This document shows positions 16,431 through 25,520 of a stretch of DNA of 64,000 bases, one piece after another; the stretch's first letter is position 1, and the number at the start of each line of letters is the position of its first letter. This stretch comes from Dinoroseobacter sp965279125 (GTDB lineage Bacteria; Pseudomonadota; Alphaproteobacteria; Rhodobacterales; Rhodobacteraceae): the NCBI GenBank assembly GCA_965279125.1, contig CBDIHL010000044.1:1-64000 (forward strand). Reading direction: 5' to 3'. The notes under the pieces were generated by a model. It had not been told where the DNA came from. It worked only from the letters and a program-made list of their open reading frames with translations, and made no database searches. Both the position numbers and the translations under genes were made by a program.

Positions 16431-17330
16431 CTAGACTTTCGTTTCGGGTGTGGTCGGAGTGACACCGCCCCGGCGCAACTGTGCCTCGCGCCATGTGATA
16501 AAACTGACCGAAGCAATGATCAGCGCGCCGCCAAGCACCACAAACGTATCGACCGCCTCGCCAAAAACCAGCGCCCCCAGCAGCGTTGCCCAAACCAATT
16601 GCAAGAAGGTCACCGGCTGCGTGACGGTTAGCGGCGCGGCGGCAAAGGCAAGCGTCATAGCGAAGTGGCCCATAGTCGCAAAGCAGGCGACCCCAAACAG
16701 GATCACCAGCTCCCAAAAGGTCGGCGTGACCCAGACGACCCATGCGAACGGCGCCAGCCCAATCGTCACCGTGATCGACAACATCGCAACGACAACCGTG
16801 GCCGAAACCTCGCCCGAAAACTTTTTTGCCAACAGATAACTGACCGCGAAGAACACGGCTGTGAACAGCATGGCGAAATGGCCGTCATTCAACTCGCGAA
16901 AACCGGGGCGCAGGATGATGACCGCGCCCAATAAGGCCATGCTAATCGCGAAGATGCGCCGTCCCGCGAGCTTTTCGCCAAGAAACAGCGCCGCCCCGAT
17001 CGTGACATAGACCGGGTTGAGGTAGTTCATCGCCGTGACTTCCGCGATGGGGATGCGGGTCATCGCATAGAACCACAAGATCACGCCCAGCGTATGCGCT
17101 GCGCCGCGCACGCCGAACCACGTCACGAGCGACTTGGTATATGTCACGCGCCGCATCGCGCCGACCATCGGGATCAGAAACACAAGCCCCAGTAAATACC
17201 GAAGAAATGCGGCTTGTGCTGCGGGAACACTATCGCCGAGATATTTCACCAGCGCCGTCACGGCGACGAAACACGCGCCAGTGACAAGCATCCAGAATAT
17301 TCCGGCAAGGGGGCGAGAGGCAGTCTCCAT
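16431..17330 (-). CDS. DMT-superfamily (EamA) transporter
   Basis: 299 residues with about ten membrane segments in two EamA repeats. Seen: PLAGIFWMLVTGACFVAVTA, IPIAEVTAMNYLNPVYVTIG in repeat 1 and APLTVTQPVTFLQLVWATLL in repeat 2, typical of this family of small-metabolite exporters. The preferred start is the ATG at 17330 (METASRP), with GAAAG upstream; an ATG at 17387 sits 7 bases after the LysE stop and would add 19 residues not resembling the family. It follows the LysE exporter on the same strand. Substrate unknown. Confidence 0.85.
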   Translation of the reverse strand: METASRPLAGIFWMLVTGACFVAVTALVKYLGDSVPAAQAAFLRYLLGLVFLIPMVGAMRRVTYTKSLVTWFGVRGAAHTLGVILWFYAMTRIPIAEVTAMNYLNPVYVTIGAALFLGEKLAGRRIFAISMALLGAVIILRPGFRELNDGHFAMLFTAVFFAVSYLLAKKFSGEVSATVVVAMLSITVTIGLAPFAWVVWVTPTFWELVILFGVACFATMGHFAMTLAFAAAPLTVTQPVTFLQLVWATLLGALVFGEAVDTFVVLGGALIIASVSFITWREAQLRRGGVTPTTPETKV

Positions 17331-17393
17331 TCTTTCGACAAACCATGCCCGCTCAGGCGCTGCAAGCCCGCCGGAGCGTCTTGGCATATCCGC

Positions 17394-17993
17394 CTACAAC
17401 AGCACCAGTTTGATGGCCAAAATCCACATCACGACCCCGATAATCACGTCCAGGACGCGCCAGGCTACAGGCCGCGCAAAGATCGGCGCAAGCACCCGCG
17501 CGCCATATCCCAGCACAAAGAAAAACGCGAAGGACGCGGTGGTCGCTCCGGCCCCGAACCAGGCCGCATCTGCCCCATAATCAGTCGAGACCGAGCCGAC
17601 AAAGATCACCGTATCGAGGTAGACATGTGGGTTTAGCCAGGTCAATCCAAGGCAGGTCAACACGGCTGCACGCAGCGAACCGCCACCGCTTTCGGCGGCC
17701 CCCAACTGCTCTCCCCCGATCCAAGCGGCCCGGAACCGCAGTGCACCATAGACCACCAAAAAGGTGGCTCCGAGCCAGACAAGCACCGGTGCAAAAAGTG
17801 GCATACGCGCCGAAATCGCCGCAAAGCTCGTCACGCCCAGCGCGATCAGAAGTGCGTCGGAGACCGCACAGGTCAGCACCACTGCCAAGACATGCGATCT
17901 CCGCAAACCTTGCCGAAGTACGAAAGCGTTTTGCGCCCCGATGGCCAAGATCAGCGACAATCCAAGGGATAATCCGGCGAGATATGCGGTCAT
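17394..17993 (-). CDS. LysE/ArgO-family amino-acid exporter
   Basis: 199 residues, six hydrophobic segments. The opening AYLAGLSLGLSLILAIGAQN followed by AFVLRQGLRRSHVL is the LysE-family signature, with TWLNPHVYLDTVIFVGSVST in the middle, as in ArgO. Exports basic amino acids in characterised members. Starts at the ATG at 17993, 8 bases after GGAG; an upstream ATG at 18017 is less likely. It probably shares a transcript with the DMT transporter downstream (63 bases apart). No regulator (LysG/ArgP type) is adjacent. Confidence 0.9.
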   Translation of the reverse strand: MTAYLAGLSLGLSLILAIGAQNAFVLRQGLRRSHVLAVVLTCAVSDALLIALGVTSFAAISARMPLFAPVLVWLGATFLVVYGALRFRAAWIGGEQLGAAESGGGSLRAAVLTCLGLTWLNPHVYLDTVIFVGSVSTDYGADAAWFGAGATTASFAFFFVLGYGARVLAPIFARPVAWRVLDVIIGVVMWILAIKLVLL

Positions 17994-18095
17994 GATCGGG
18001 CTCCGAGGCTGTATCACTCCGGCGCAATAGGACCGAGGATCATAAGAATTCGAGTAAATGTCAGGGCAGTTCGTTAAACTTCGTTAAGGCAACTG

Positions 18096-18794
18096 TCACA
18101 ATCTTAAACTTGACCATTTCGGCAGTATCCGCCCTGTCCGAGCCTGATACGCCGCCCAACCGGGATGGCGTGACAGCGATGCCTCTTTGGCGGCGATATT
18201 GCTTGCAAACAACGTGCCCCAAATTGTGGCGAGAATGGCCAAAGGAAGCCAATGCCAAACCACCAGCGCGAAACTGCCGTAGATCATCATCTCGCCTAGG
18301 TAGTTGGGATGCCGGATACGCGCGAACATTCCGTCCTCAATCAAGCCAGACCGTAGCCTCAGAGTGTAGTATTTTTGAGCATCTGCTCCAATCATAAGCG
18401 CAACACCCAAAGCATAAAGCCCAACGGCAAAGGCCAGCGCAGGCAGGCTTTGCAGGCCCTCCGCGCGCCCGGAAAACAATACCCAACCGATGACCCAATA
18501 GGGTCCAAGCACCGCGAGAAAAGACACGAACGCTGCACCAAACGTCACCCGTCGTTGCCAGCTGGCATCCGGAAACGCCGCCTCTTTTAACAACCATATC
18601 AGGCCATAAGACCCGTGCAGCGCCACCAAGACCCAAACCGCAGGGCCGGTCGCGCCATAGGCCCAGACCATGGCCAGATACATCGCCAAGGTGCCGCCTT
18701 TTTGAGCGTTCACCACCCATGCCAACTTGATCAGACGCGGCCCGCCAAGAAAGGCGGTGCTCATATAGAGCACAAATTGATTCAAATTCAGCAC
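18096..18794 (-). CDS. DUF1295/isoprenylcysteine-methyltransferase-like membrane protein
   Basis: 232 residues with five or six membrane segments. The C-terminal part FARIRHPNYLGEMMIYGSFA is the RHPxYxGE motif shared by ICMT-like and steroid-5-alpha-reductase-like (DUF1295) enzymes, which bind SAM or NADPH there. It is preceded by YYTLRLRSGLIEDGMF. The substrate is unknown; either lipid methylation or reduction is possible. It starts at the ATG at 18794 and is divergent from the 82-residue protein gene, 72 bases away. Confidence 0.75.
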   Translation of the reverse strand: MLNLNQFVLYMSTAFLGGPRLIKLAWVVNAQKGGTLAMYLAMVWAYGATGPAVWVLVALHGSYGLIWLLKEAAFPDASWQRRVTFGAAFVSFLAVLGPYWVIGWVLFSGRAEGLQSLPALAFAVGLYALGVALMIGADAQKYYTLRLRSGLIEDGMFARIRHPNYLGEMMIYGSFALVVWHWLPLAILATIWGTLFASNIAAKEASLSRHPGWAAYQARTGRILPKWSSLRL

Positions 18795-18866
18795 GTCAAA
18801 TCCCTTGCCCTATCGGAAATATGCCGCATATCGACATTCAAGCGTCGTAACAGGAGCACCCCCATA

Positions 18867-19115
18867 ATGCCCAAATATAACCGTACGTTTACGTTGACCC
18901 TCAACGATGTTGAAGAAATCGAGACCGCGCTGCGCACCCGCAAGCGCATCTTGTCCGAGCGTCGCCTCGCGCTTCTCAACAGCGAAGCCGTCGAGGAAAC
19001 ATCCAAGATTGACAACGAGTTGGTCGAGATTGCTGACCTGCTTGGCCGCCTGCACAACCAAAAGATTTTCTACCGGCCCGAGACAACTGGCGATGTGCCT
19101 TACGTCAGCGGATAA
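18867..19115 (+). CDS. Small helical protein, 82 aa
   Basis: MPKYNRTFTLTLNDVEEIET and then LRTRKRILSERRLALLNSEA, VEETSKIDNELVEIADLLGR, ending PYVSG. Predicted as a beta hairpin plus two long charged helices. The ATG at 18867 follows AGGAG by 10 bases. I do not recognise a family. It ends 15 bases from the YebC stop, convergent. Good GC3 codon use argues that it is real. Confidence 0.7.
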   Translation: MPKYNRTFTLTLNDVEEIETALRTRKRILSERRLALLNSEAVEETSKIDNELVEIADLLGRLHNQKIFYRPETTGDVPYVSG

Positions 19116-19130
19116 GGCGGCGATGCAGCC

Positions 19131-19871
19131 CTAAAGCTGCGCCATAACCTCGTCTGAAATCTCGAAATTTGCGGTGACGGTTTGAACGTCGTCATCGTCT
19201 TCAAGCGCCTCGATCAGCTTCATCAGCTTTTGCGCGGCCTCCAGGTCCAGTTCGGCCGTGGTGGTCGGACGCCAGATTAGTTTGGTCGACTCGCTTTCGC
19301 CCAACGCGCCCTCAAGCGCTGTCGAGACCTCGTTCAAATCGGTATCGCCGCACCAGATCACATGGCCATCTTCGGTGGTCTCGACGTCTTCGGCCCCCGC
19401 CTCGATCGCGGCCATCATCACCGTATCGGCGTCGCCCGCGTCCAACGGATAGGACACCTGCCCTTTGCGGTCGAACATAAAGCCGACCGAGCCCGTTTCG
19501 CCCAAATTCCCGCCATTCTTGGTAAATGTCGAGCGGACGGTCGAGGCCGTGCGATTGCGGTTGTCGGTCATCGCTTCGACGATCACAGCCACTCCGCTTG
19601 GGCCATAGCCTTCGTAGCGGATTTCATCGTAGTTTTCCGCATCCCCGCCGGAGGCTTTGTTGATCGCGCGCTCGATGACGTCCTTTGGCACCGATTGCGA
19701 TTTGGCTTCCTTGACCGCCAAACGCAGGCGCGGGTTCTTGTCTGGATCCGGATCGCCCATCTTGGCGGCAACGGTGATCTCTTTGGAAAGCTTAGAGAAA
19801 AGCTTCGCGCGCAGTTTATCCTGACGCCCTTTACGGTGCTGGATATTTGCCCATTTTGAGTGGCCGGCCAT
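19131..19871 (-). CDS. yebC: YebC/PmpR-family protein
   Basis: 246 residues, standard length. Opens with the invariant MAGHSKWANIQHRKGRQD and has AKLFSKLSKEITVAAKMGDP, the conserved three-domain YebC/TACO1 layout. Members act as transcriptional regulators or, as shown more recently for some, help ribosomes through difficult sequences such as polyproline. No partner genes (ruvC is a common neighbour) are adjacent here; the left neighbour is a small unknown gene. Confidence 0.95.
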   Translation of the reverse strand: MAGHSKWANIQHRKGRQDKLRAKLFSKLSKEITVAAKMGDPDPDKNPRLRLAVKEAKSQSVPKDVIERAINKASGGDAENYDEIRYEGYGPSGVAVIVEAMTDNRNRTASTVRSTFTKNGGNLGETGSVGFMFDRKGQVSYPLDAGDADTVMMAAIEAGAEDVETTEDGHVIWCGDTDLNEVSTALEGALGESESTKLIWRPTTTAELDLEAAQKLMKLIEALEDDDDVQTVTANFEISDEVMAQL

Positions 19872-19952
19872 CGGTGCCTCGTCTTTGTTCAGGTCTGAAA
19901 AACTTGGCTGTCTATAGGCGAGGGCGCGCGAGGCGGCAAGGTCAGCGCCGTT

Positions 19953-19975
19953 GAGTATTTAGCGCAAGAAAGAAC
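19953..19975 (+). repeat. Copy of the dispersed GRRTATTT motif
   Basis: GAGTATTTAGCGCAAGAAAG followed by AAC, nearly identical to the copies at 22393-22414 and 47721-47742 (both on the other strand). It lies about 80 bases upstream of yebC, in the intergenic region before the 163-residue membrane protein. Role unknown. Confidence 0.55.
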
Positions 19976-20091
19976 CAACACACCGCTTTGCGTCAGCGAC
20001 ACCACCTCTCTTACGCCCCCTTTGGACCTGCCGTTGCCCTGCCGCCCCTCGTGTGTATTGGTTAACGCGTCTGCTAGAAGAGGCCCGCACA

Positions 20092-20583
20092 ATGTCCCTG
20101 TCCCAGCTTGCCGCCATTGCCGATCTGCTTGCCGCCGCTGGTGTGATCGCCTCGCTGTTGTTCCTGGCTTTTCAAATGCGAGAGGCGAACCGCGAAACCG
20201 GGCTGAACAATTGGCGGCAGCTTTTGGAAAGCCTCACCCATTTCAAAGCAACCACCAACGACCCCTATATGGCCGATCTGGTGGTGCGCGGTGATGCCGA
20301 TTACCGGGCGCTAAGCCCCGCTGAAAAACTGACCTACGGGAATTATCTTGAACAAGGCATTCATATCATTGGGAATTTCGAAAAGTATACGGGCACCGTA
20401 CCACGGCAGATGAAAGACCTCGATCTGGCCGTTCATAACCTGATGCACGACCTCTTGCGCAGCCCCGGCGCAAAGCAGTGGTGGGCCGAATGGAAGCCGC
20501 GCGGGCGCTTTATGCCCGCCACCGTCAAAACGATCGAGCGTATTCAGGCCGAGGGTTCCACCTTCCTTGGACCGCATCGGTAG
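20092..20583 (+). CDS. Single-pass membrane protein of unknown function
   Basis: 163 residues with one N-terminal membrane helix (DLLAAAGVIASLLFLAFQMR, about residues 10-30) followed by a helical cytoplasmic or periplasmic part (NWRQLLESLTHFKATTNDPY, YRALSPAEKLTYGNYLEQGI). The pattern, an N-terminal helix then REANRET and a DUF6090-like helical bundle, is common in marine bacteria and lacks a known function. Starts at the ATG at 20092; an upstream in-frame ATG at 20053 is disfavoured because it would break the signal-anchor. It precedes the SLC13 carrier by 36 bases on the same strand. Confidence 0.65.
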   Translation: MSLSQLAAIADLLAAAGVIASLLFLAFQMREANRETGLNNWRQLLESLTHFKATTNDPYMADLVVRGDADYRALSPAEKLTYGNYLEQGIHIIGNFEKYTGTVPRQMKDLDLAVHNLMHDLLRSPGAKQWWAEWKPRGRFMPATVKTIERIQAEGSTFLGPHR

Positions 20584-20619
20584 TTTCCCTCTCGACAGCG
20601 CGCGACTACAGTTGGGGCC

Positions 20620-22392
20620 ATGACCACCGATCAAATCATCCTCTTCACCCTGTTTGGTTCCGTCTTCGGGATGCTTTTGTGGGGGCGATTTCGCTATGAT
20701 TTGGTGGCGTTTACCGCCCTGATGATCGGCGTGGTGCTCGGTGTCGTGCCCACCAAAGACGCCTTTTCAGGGTTCGGTCATCCGGCCACGATTATTGTGG
20801 CACTGGTGCTGGTCGTCTCGGCCGGGCTTGTCCGATCCGGCGCGGTTTTGCTGATCACCCGCACGCTTGTCGACAGCACTCGCAGCTTGGGCACGCATAT
20901 CGCAATCATGGGCGGCATTGGCGGGGTTTTGTCTGCCTTTATGAACAATGTGGCGGCTCTGGCGCTGCTGATGCCCGTCGACATTGCGACCGCCCGCAAG
21001 GCAAAACGCGCAGCAGGGTTAACGCTGATGCCGCTCAGCTTTGCGACGATCCTCGGCGGGATGGTCACCTTGATCGGCACACCGCCCAACATCATCATCG
21101 CAAGTATTCGCGAAGAAAGCCTTGGCACCCCGTTCACAATGTTCGACTTCGCGCCCGTCGGCGGGGTGGCGGCCATCGCGGGTCTGGCCTTTGTCGCCCT
21201 CGTCGGCTGGCGTCTGATCCCCGGCGGCCAGCAAGACGCGGGCACCGATCCCCTCGAGGCGCTTTCTGGCTATCTGTCAGAACTGACCGTACCCGAAGAC
21301 AGCGCCCTCATCGGTGCGCGCCTGAGCACATTGAACGAGGCGGCGGAGGCGGCGGATGTCACGTTGCTGGGCCTCATCCGGGGCGGCAAGCGGATGCGCG
21401 GGCGGGCTTTGCGCCAAACGATCCAAGCCGGTGACGCGGTGGTGCTGGAGGCCGAGCCGAGCGCGCTGGACGAGTTTCGCGTCGCCCAAAAACTGGCAGT
21501 GGCCGAGGCCAAGCGCGCCGACCTGCTGAAAGGCGGCGACACCGCTCTCGCGGAAGTGGTTGTGACCGAAGATGCGCGCATCGCCGGAAAAACCTCGCAA
21601 TCTGTGGGGCTTGGCTGGCGCAAGCGCACCGTCTTGATGGGCATCGCGCGCAAGGGGCGTCGGATCACCAGCCAGTTGCGCAAGACGATCATCAAGCCCG
21701 GTGACGTGCTGTTGTTGCAAACTCCGGCCGAGCATAAAGACGAGGTTGTCGATTGGGTCGGCGGTCTACCGCTGGCCGAACGGGGCCTTGCGGTCACTCA
21801 AGACACCAAGACCTGGATCGCGATTGGCCTCTTTGCCGCCGCCGTTGCCGCCGCCAGTTTCGGCCTGATCTACCTGCCGATTGCGCTTGGCTTCGTGATC
21901 GTCGCCTTCATCCTCGCGGGCATTCTGCCGATCAAGGAAATCTACGACCATATCGAGTGGCCAGTCGTCGTGCTGCTCGGCTCGATGATCCCGCTCGGGG
22001 CCGCGCTTGAGACCTCAGGCGGCACGGAGCTTATCGCGGGCGCGCTGCTCAGCCTCACCGACGGCATGCCCGCTTGGGCGATCCTGACGGTGCTGATGGT
22101 CGTGACGATGACGTTGTCGGACGTGCTCAACAATACCGCCACCACAATCGTCGCCGCGCCCGTCGGTATCCAGATGGCGCAGACCCTCGGCGTTAACCCT
22201 GATCCGTTTTTGATGGCCGTCGCCGTGGCAGCCTCGGCGGCATTCCTCACCCCCATTGGCCACAAGAACAACACACTGATTCTCGGCCCCGGTGGCTACC
22301 GGTTCGGGGATTACTGGCGCATGGGCCTGCCGCTGGAAGTCATCATCATCGCCGTCAGCATCCCTACGCTGCTGATCGTGTGGCCGCTCTAG
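20620..22392 (+). CDS. SLC13/DASS-type carrier with two TrkA-C domains
   Basis: 590 residues. Two membrane halves flank a central cytoplasmic pair of TrkA-C (RCK_C) domains, about residues 215-390 (LSELTVPEDSALIGARLSTL and then KRTVLMGIARKGRRITSQLR). Membrane signatures are the two SNT/NTx motifs: NNVAALALLMP with LIGTPPNIIIA in the first half, and LSDVLNNTATTIVAAP with TPIGHKNNTLILG in the second. Such proteins carry sulfate or dicarboxylates with sodium. A paralogue with the same architecture lies 400 bases downstream on the opposite strand. Confidence 0.88.
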   Translation: MTTDQIILFTLFGSVFGMLLWGRFRYDLVAFTALMIGVVLGVVPTKDAFSGFGHPATIIVALVLVVSAGLVRSGAVLLITRTLVDSTRSLGTHIAIMGGIGGVLSAFMNNVAALALLMPVDIATARKAKRAAGLTLMPLSFATILGGMVTLIGTPPNIIIASIREESLGTPFTMFDFAPVGGVAAIAGLAFVALVGWRLIPGGQQDAGTDPLEALSGYLSELTVPEDSALIGARLSTLNEAAEAADVTLLGLIRGGKRMRGRALRQTIQAGDAVVLEAEPSALDEFRVAQKLAVAEAKRADLLKGGDTALAEVVVTEDARIAGKTSQSVGLGWRKRTVLMGIARKGRRITSQLRKTIIKPGDVLLLQTPAEHKDEVVDWVGGLPLAERGLAVTQDTKTWIAIGLFAAAVAAASFGLIYLPIALGFVIVAFILAGILPIKEIYDHIEWPVVVLLGSMIPLGAALETSGGTELIAGALLSLTDGMPAWAILTVLMVVTMTLSDVLNNTATTIVAAPVGIQMAQTLGVNPDPFLMAVAVAASAAFLTPIGHKNNTLILGPGGYRFGDYWRMGLPLEVIIIAVSIPTLLIVWPL

Positions 22393-22414
22393 CTCTTTCT
22401 TGCCCTAAATACTC
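22393..22414 (-). repeat. Copy of the dispersed GRRTATTT motif
   Basis: On the minus strand GAGTATTTAGGGCAAGAAAG plus AG. It begins directly after the SLC13 stop codon (22390-22392) and touches the stop of the convergent lipoprotein gene. Nearly identical to the copy at 47721-47742, which also directly follows a gene end. Confidence 0.55.
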
Positions 22415-22784
22415 AATCCTCAGAAGAGGCAGGCGAAACGAACGTATAGACGTCGCCCGTTCCCGGATCCGTGATCACCACGGTCCCGAGCGCCGCAACC
22501 GTCACTGCATCGGTGCGCTCGAACACAGCTTGGACCAGGCGGCGCAGGATATTATTCTTCGGATCCAGCGCCACCTCATAAGGCCAAGCAATCGCGCAGC
22601 CTTCCAACGCACCAGACCAGACCTCGCCCTTAGGCCGCGCCATGGTGCAGCGTGATGCATCGGTCAGAACCACAACCAAGGCATCCTCGGTCAATGAGAC
22701 ATCAGCCGGACGGGGCGAGGGGCCAAAAGTGGCGCAGGCCCCAAGGGCAAGACCGGCGGACAAAGCGAGGGTGGAACGCAGCAT
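22413..22784 (-). CDS. Lipoprotein of unknown function, 123 aa
   Basis: MLRSTLALSAGLALGACATF: a lipoprotein signal with lipobox LGAC (cysteine at 17). The mature part has VSLTEDALVVVLTDASRCTM, a second cysteine in EGCAIAWPYE, and GTVVITDPGTGDVYTFVSPA. No family recognised. It starts 9 bases after the stop of the second SLC13 carrier and is probably on the same transcript. Confidence 0.75.
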   Translation of the reverse strand: MLRSTLALSAGLALGACATFGPSPRPADVSLTEDALVVVLTDASRCTMARPKGEVWSGALEGCAIAWPYEVALDPKNNILRRLVQAVFERTDAVTVAALGTVVITDPGTGDVYTFVSPASSED

Positions 22785-22793
22785 GAATATACC

Positions 22794-24572
22794 TCAAAGG
22801 GGCCAAAGAAGCGGGATGAGCGCCGATGCGATCAGCCCTATGGACAGGTTAAGCGGAATGCCCACCTTCATAAAGTCGGTAAATTTGTACCCACCCGGGC
22901 CATAGACCAGCATGTTCGTCTGATACCCAATCGGGGTCGCAAAACTGGCACTTGCGGCCACCATCACCGCCACCACCAAGGGGCGCGGGTCGATCCCGAG
23001 CGCACTCGCGAGCCCAATCGCAATCGGCGTGACCACCACCGCGACCGCATTGTTGGACACCAGTTCCGTCAACACCGAGGTCAGCAAATAGATCGCCCAG
23101 ACGATCAGGAACGGCGGCAAACCCCCCAGCCAAGGTGCGATGGCTTGCGCGATCAAGGCCACCGCCCCGGTGTGATCCAGCGCCGCCCCGACGGCGAGCA
23201 TCGAGAAGATCAAGGCCAGCAACCGCCCGTCCACAAAGGCAAAAGCCTCCTCCGCGTCGATACAGCGGGTCAGCAGAACCAAGGCCACCGCCACCAAAGC
23301 CAGCGCAAAAATGGGGGCCACGCCAAACCCCGCCAGCGCCACGATCCCCACGAGGGCCGCCAACGCAATCGGGGCATGACCACGCCGATACGCCCGCTCG
23401 GTCGGCGCACTGACATCGACCAGCCCCACATCCTCGGCCAGCCGTGCGATATCGTCCGCCGCCCCTTCCAAGAGCAGCGTATCACCGACGCGCACGAGCA
23501 GGTTATCGAGCTGACCGCCCAGGTTCTGGTTCCGCCGATGCACCGCCAAGGGATAGACCCCGTAGCGTCTGCGCAGCCGCAATTGGCCCAGCGATTTGCC
23601 GATCATCGTGCAGCCCGGCGTGATCAAGACCTCGACCGTGTTCGTCGCGACCGAGCTCAGCTTATCGACCATCCGCACATCTTTGCTGGCTTGCAGGCCC
23701 AGCAATTCGGACATCTCGGATCGCAAGACCACCCGATCCCCGGCCTCCAAAACCACCGCGTCCATGGCCCGGCGCAAGGACGCGTCCCCGCGCAGCACGT
23801 CGATCAAGCGCACGCCGCCGCGGCGAAATTCGTCCACCTCGCGCGCGCTTTGGCCGATCAGGGCGCTGTCCTCGGGGATCGCGACCTCGGTGAAAAACTT
23901 CATCTTGTCTTTGCGCGTCAACAGCCCCGCCATCGAAGCGCGCTTGGGCAGCAGCAGCTTCCCAAAGACCGCCAGATAAATCATCCCCCACGCGACCAAT
24001 ACCAGCGCCAGCGGCGTGACCTCGAACAGGCCAAACGGCTCAAGCCCCTGCTCCCGCGCCACACCGTCGACCAGCAGGTTCGTCGAGGTTCCGATCAGCG
24101 TGAGCGTGCCCCCAAGGATGGCCGCATAAGACAAAGGGATCAGCAGGCGAGAGGGAAATTTCCCAATCGATTTCGCCATTTGCACAAAGACCGGGATCAT
24201 CACAACGACCACGGGCGTGTTCGACACGAAAGCACTGGCGACGATCACGAAGACCAGCAATACACCGATCCCCAGAAGCGGGCGCCCCTTCGATCGCTCC
24301 TGCGCGGCGCGCGTGAACCAGTCCAAAGACCCTGTCCGCACCAGCGCGCCCATCACCACAAACATCGCCGCAATCGTCCAAGGGGCCGGGTTCGACAACA
24401 CGCCAAGGGCGGCTTCATAGGGCAGCAATCCCAGCACCAAAAGCAAGGTTGCGCCGCCCAAGGCGACGACCTCGGTGGGGTAGGTTTCGCGCACAAACAG
24501 CGCAAACATCAGCCCGACCACGGCGAGCGACAGGTAAGCTTCGAACTCTGGGGATAGGCCAAGCGAGATCAT
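22794..24572 (-). CDS. SLC13/DASS-type carrier with two TrkA-C domains (paralogue)
   Basis: 592 residues, same layout as the carrier at 20620: membrane half, two TrkA-C domains (FFTEVAIPEDSALIGQSARE; TVEVLITPGCTMIGKSLGQL), membrane half. Signature motifs VSNTPVVVVMIPVFVQMAK, LIGTSTNLLVDG, LVSNNAVAVVVTPIAIG and TPIGYQTNMLVYGPGGYKF are intact and match the YfbS/SLC13 sulfate-type branch. The ATG at 24572 is preferred to a TTG at 24581. It follows the DMT exporter by 24 bases and precedes the lipoprotein gene by 9, so the minus-strand block is likely one operon. Confidence 0.88.
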   Translation of the reverse strand: MISLGLSPEFEAYLSLAVVGLMFALFVRETYPTEVVALGGATLLLVLGLLPYEAALGVLSNPAPWTIAAMFVVMGALVRTGSLDWFTRAAQERSKGRPLLGIGVLLVFVIVASAFVSNTPVVVVMIPVFVQMAKSIGKFPSRLLIPLSYAAILGGTLTLIGTSTNLLVDGVAREQGLEPFGLFEVTPLALVLVAWGMIYLAVFGKLLLPKRASMAGLLTRKDKMKFFTEVAIPEDSALIGQSAREVDEFRRGGVRLIDVLRGDASLRRAMDAVVLEAGDRVVLRSEMSELLGLQASKDVRMVDKLSSVATNTVEVLITPGCTMIGKSLGQLRLRRRYGVYPLAVHRRNQNLGGQLDNLLVRVGDTLLLEGAADDIARLAEDVGLVDVSAPTERAYRRGHAPIALAALVGIVALAGFGVAPIFALALVAVALVLLTRCIDAEEAFAFVDGRLLALIFSMLAVGAALDHTGAVALIAQAIAPWLGGLPPFLIVWAIYLLTSVLTELVSNNAVAVVVTPIAIGLASALGIDPRPLVVAVMVAASASFATPIGYQTNMLVYGPGGYKFTDFMKVGIPLNLSIGLIASALIPLLWPL

Positions 24573-24596
24573 CGGGGGCAAGCTCGTTAAGGGCGG

Positions 24597-25520
24597 TCAG
24601 CCCGCAGCATGGCCTGTGCCCTTGGTGCTGGCAACCGCCTGCGTGGCGCGCGGTTGCACGAGGAAAACGCCCACCAGCATCAGCGCCATCGCGCCCCAGA
24701 TCCAGACCGAATAGCTCTCGTCCAGGATCAGTTTCGCCCAAAACACCCCAAAGCCCGTCACCAGATAGCTGACCTGCACCGCAAAGACCGGGCCTGCGCG
24801 CGCCACCAGCCAGAAGTAGGTGCTATAGACGAACCCGTGGATCACGCCGGAGGCCACAAGCGCGATATCCGGCGCGCCGTAAGGCGGCAGGGGCGAGATG
24901 AACGTGCCGGTGCCCACGGCAATTGGGGCCGCGACAACGCACCCCACCACCGATGCGCCCAGCAGCAATTGCACCGGATCAAGGCCCTTCATGCCGATCT
25001 TGGCCAAGAGGTTCCCTTCCATCGCGTAGAACAGCGGCGCGACCAGCGCGAGCGGCACGAAGGCCAGCATCGCGCGCTCGGGCAAGCTGGCCTCGGGTGC
25101 CACGATCAAGATCACCCCCGCCAGCCCGCAAGCCAATCCGGCAAGGCGCATCAGGCTAAAGCGGTCCACGCCCAGCGCGAGAGCGATGGGGAAGGCGAGC
25201 ATCGGCACGGTTGATAACAGGATCGAGATCAGGCCCGAGGGCAAATGCCGGATCGCCTCGTAACTCGCTGAATTTGGAAGGATTGTTCCAATGAAGGCGA
25301 CCAGCACATACAGGCCCAGCTGCGCGCGCCCGAACGGCAATCGCTTGCCTTGGGCCAGCACAATCGCGCCCAACACAATCACGCCCACACCGAATTGCCA
25401 GAACACCAAACCCGGCGCGCGGTAGCCCGTGGACACTGCGATTTTCGCCAAAGGTTGCGTGATCCCCCAGCCAGCGCCTAGGACGATCAGGACCAAGACG
25501 AGGCCCCATCGCGCGCTCAC
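24597..25520 (-). CDS. DMT-superfamily (EamA) transporter, GTG start
   Basis: 307 residues, about ten membrane segments. Seen: LVLIVLGAGWGITQPLAKIA at the start and HLPSGLISILLSTVPMLAFP in repeat 1. It starts with GTG at 25520, and the GTGA overlaps the TGA of the phosphoesterase gene (25517-25519), so translation is coupled. The family exports amino acids, nucleotides or other small metabolites; the substrate is unknown here. Confidence 0.87.
   Translation of the reverse strand: MSARWGLVLVLIVLGAGWGITQPLAKIAVSTGYRAPGLVFWQFGVGVIVLGAIVLAQGKRLPFGRAQLGLYVLVAFIGTILPNSASYEAIRHLPSGLISILLSTVPMLAFPIALALGVDRFSLMRLAGLACGLAGVILIVAPEASLPERAMLAFVPLALVAPLFYAMEGNLLAKIGMKGLDPVQLLLGASVVGCVVAAPIAVGTGTFISPLPPYGAPDIALVASGVIHGFVYSTYFWLVARAGPVFAVQVSYLVTGFGVFWAKLILDESYSVWIWGAMALMLVGVFLVQPRATQAVASTKGTGHAAG

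Noticed and set aside
23145..24557. A 470-codon open frame on the plus strand opposite the SLC13 carrier
   Set aside because: Its translation is rich in Arg, His, Gln and Pro, as expected from the antisense of a GC-rich membrane protein gene; it has no domain or ribosome site.
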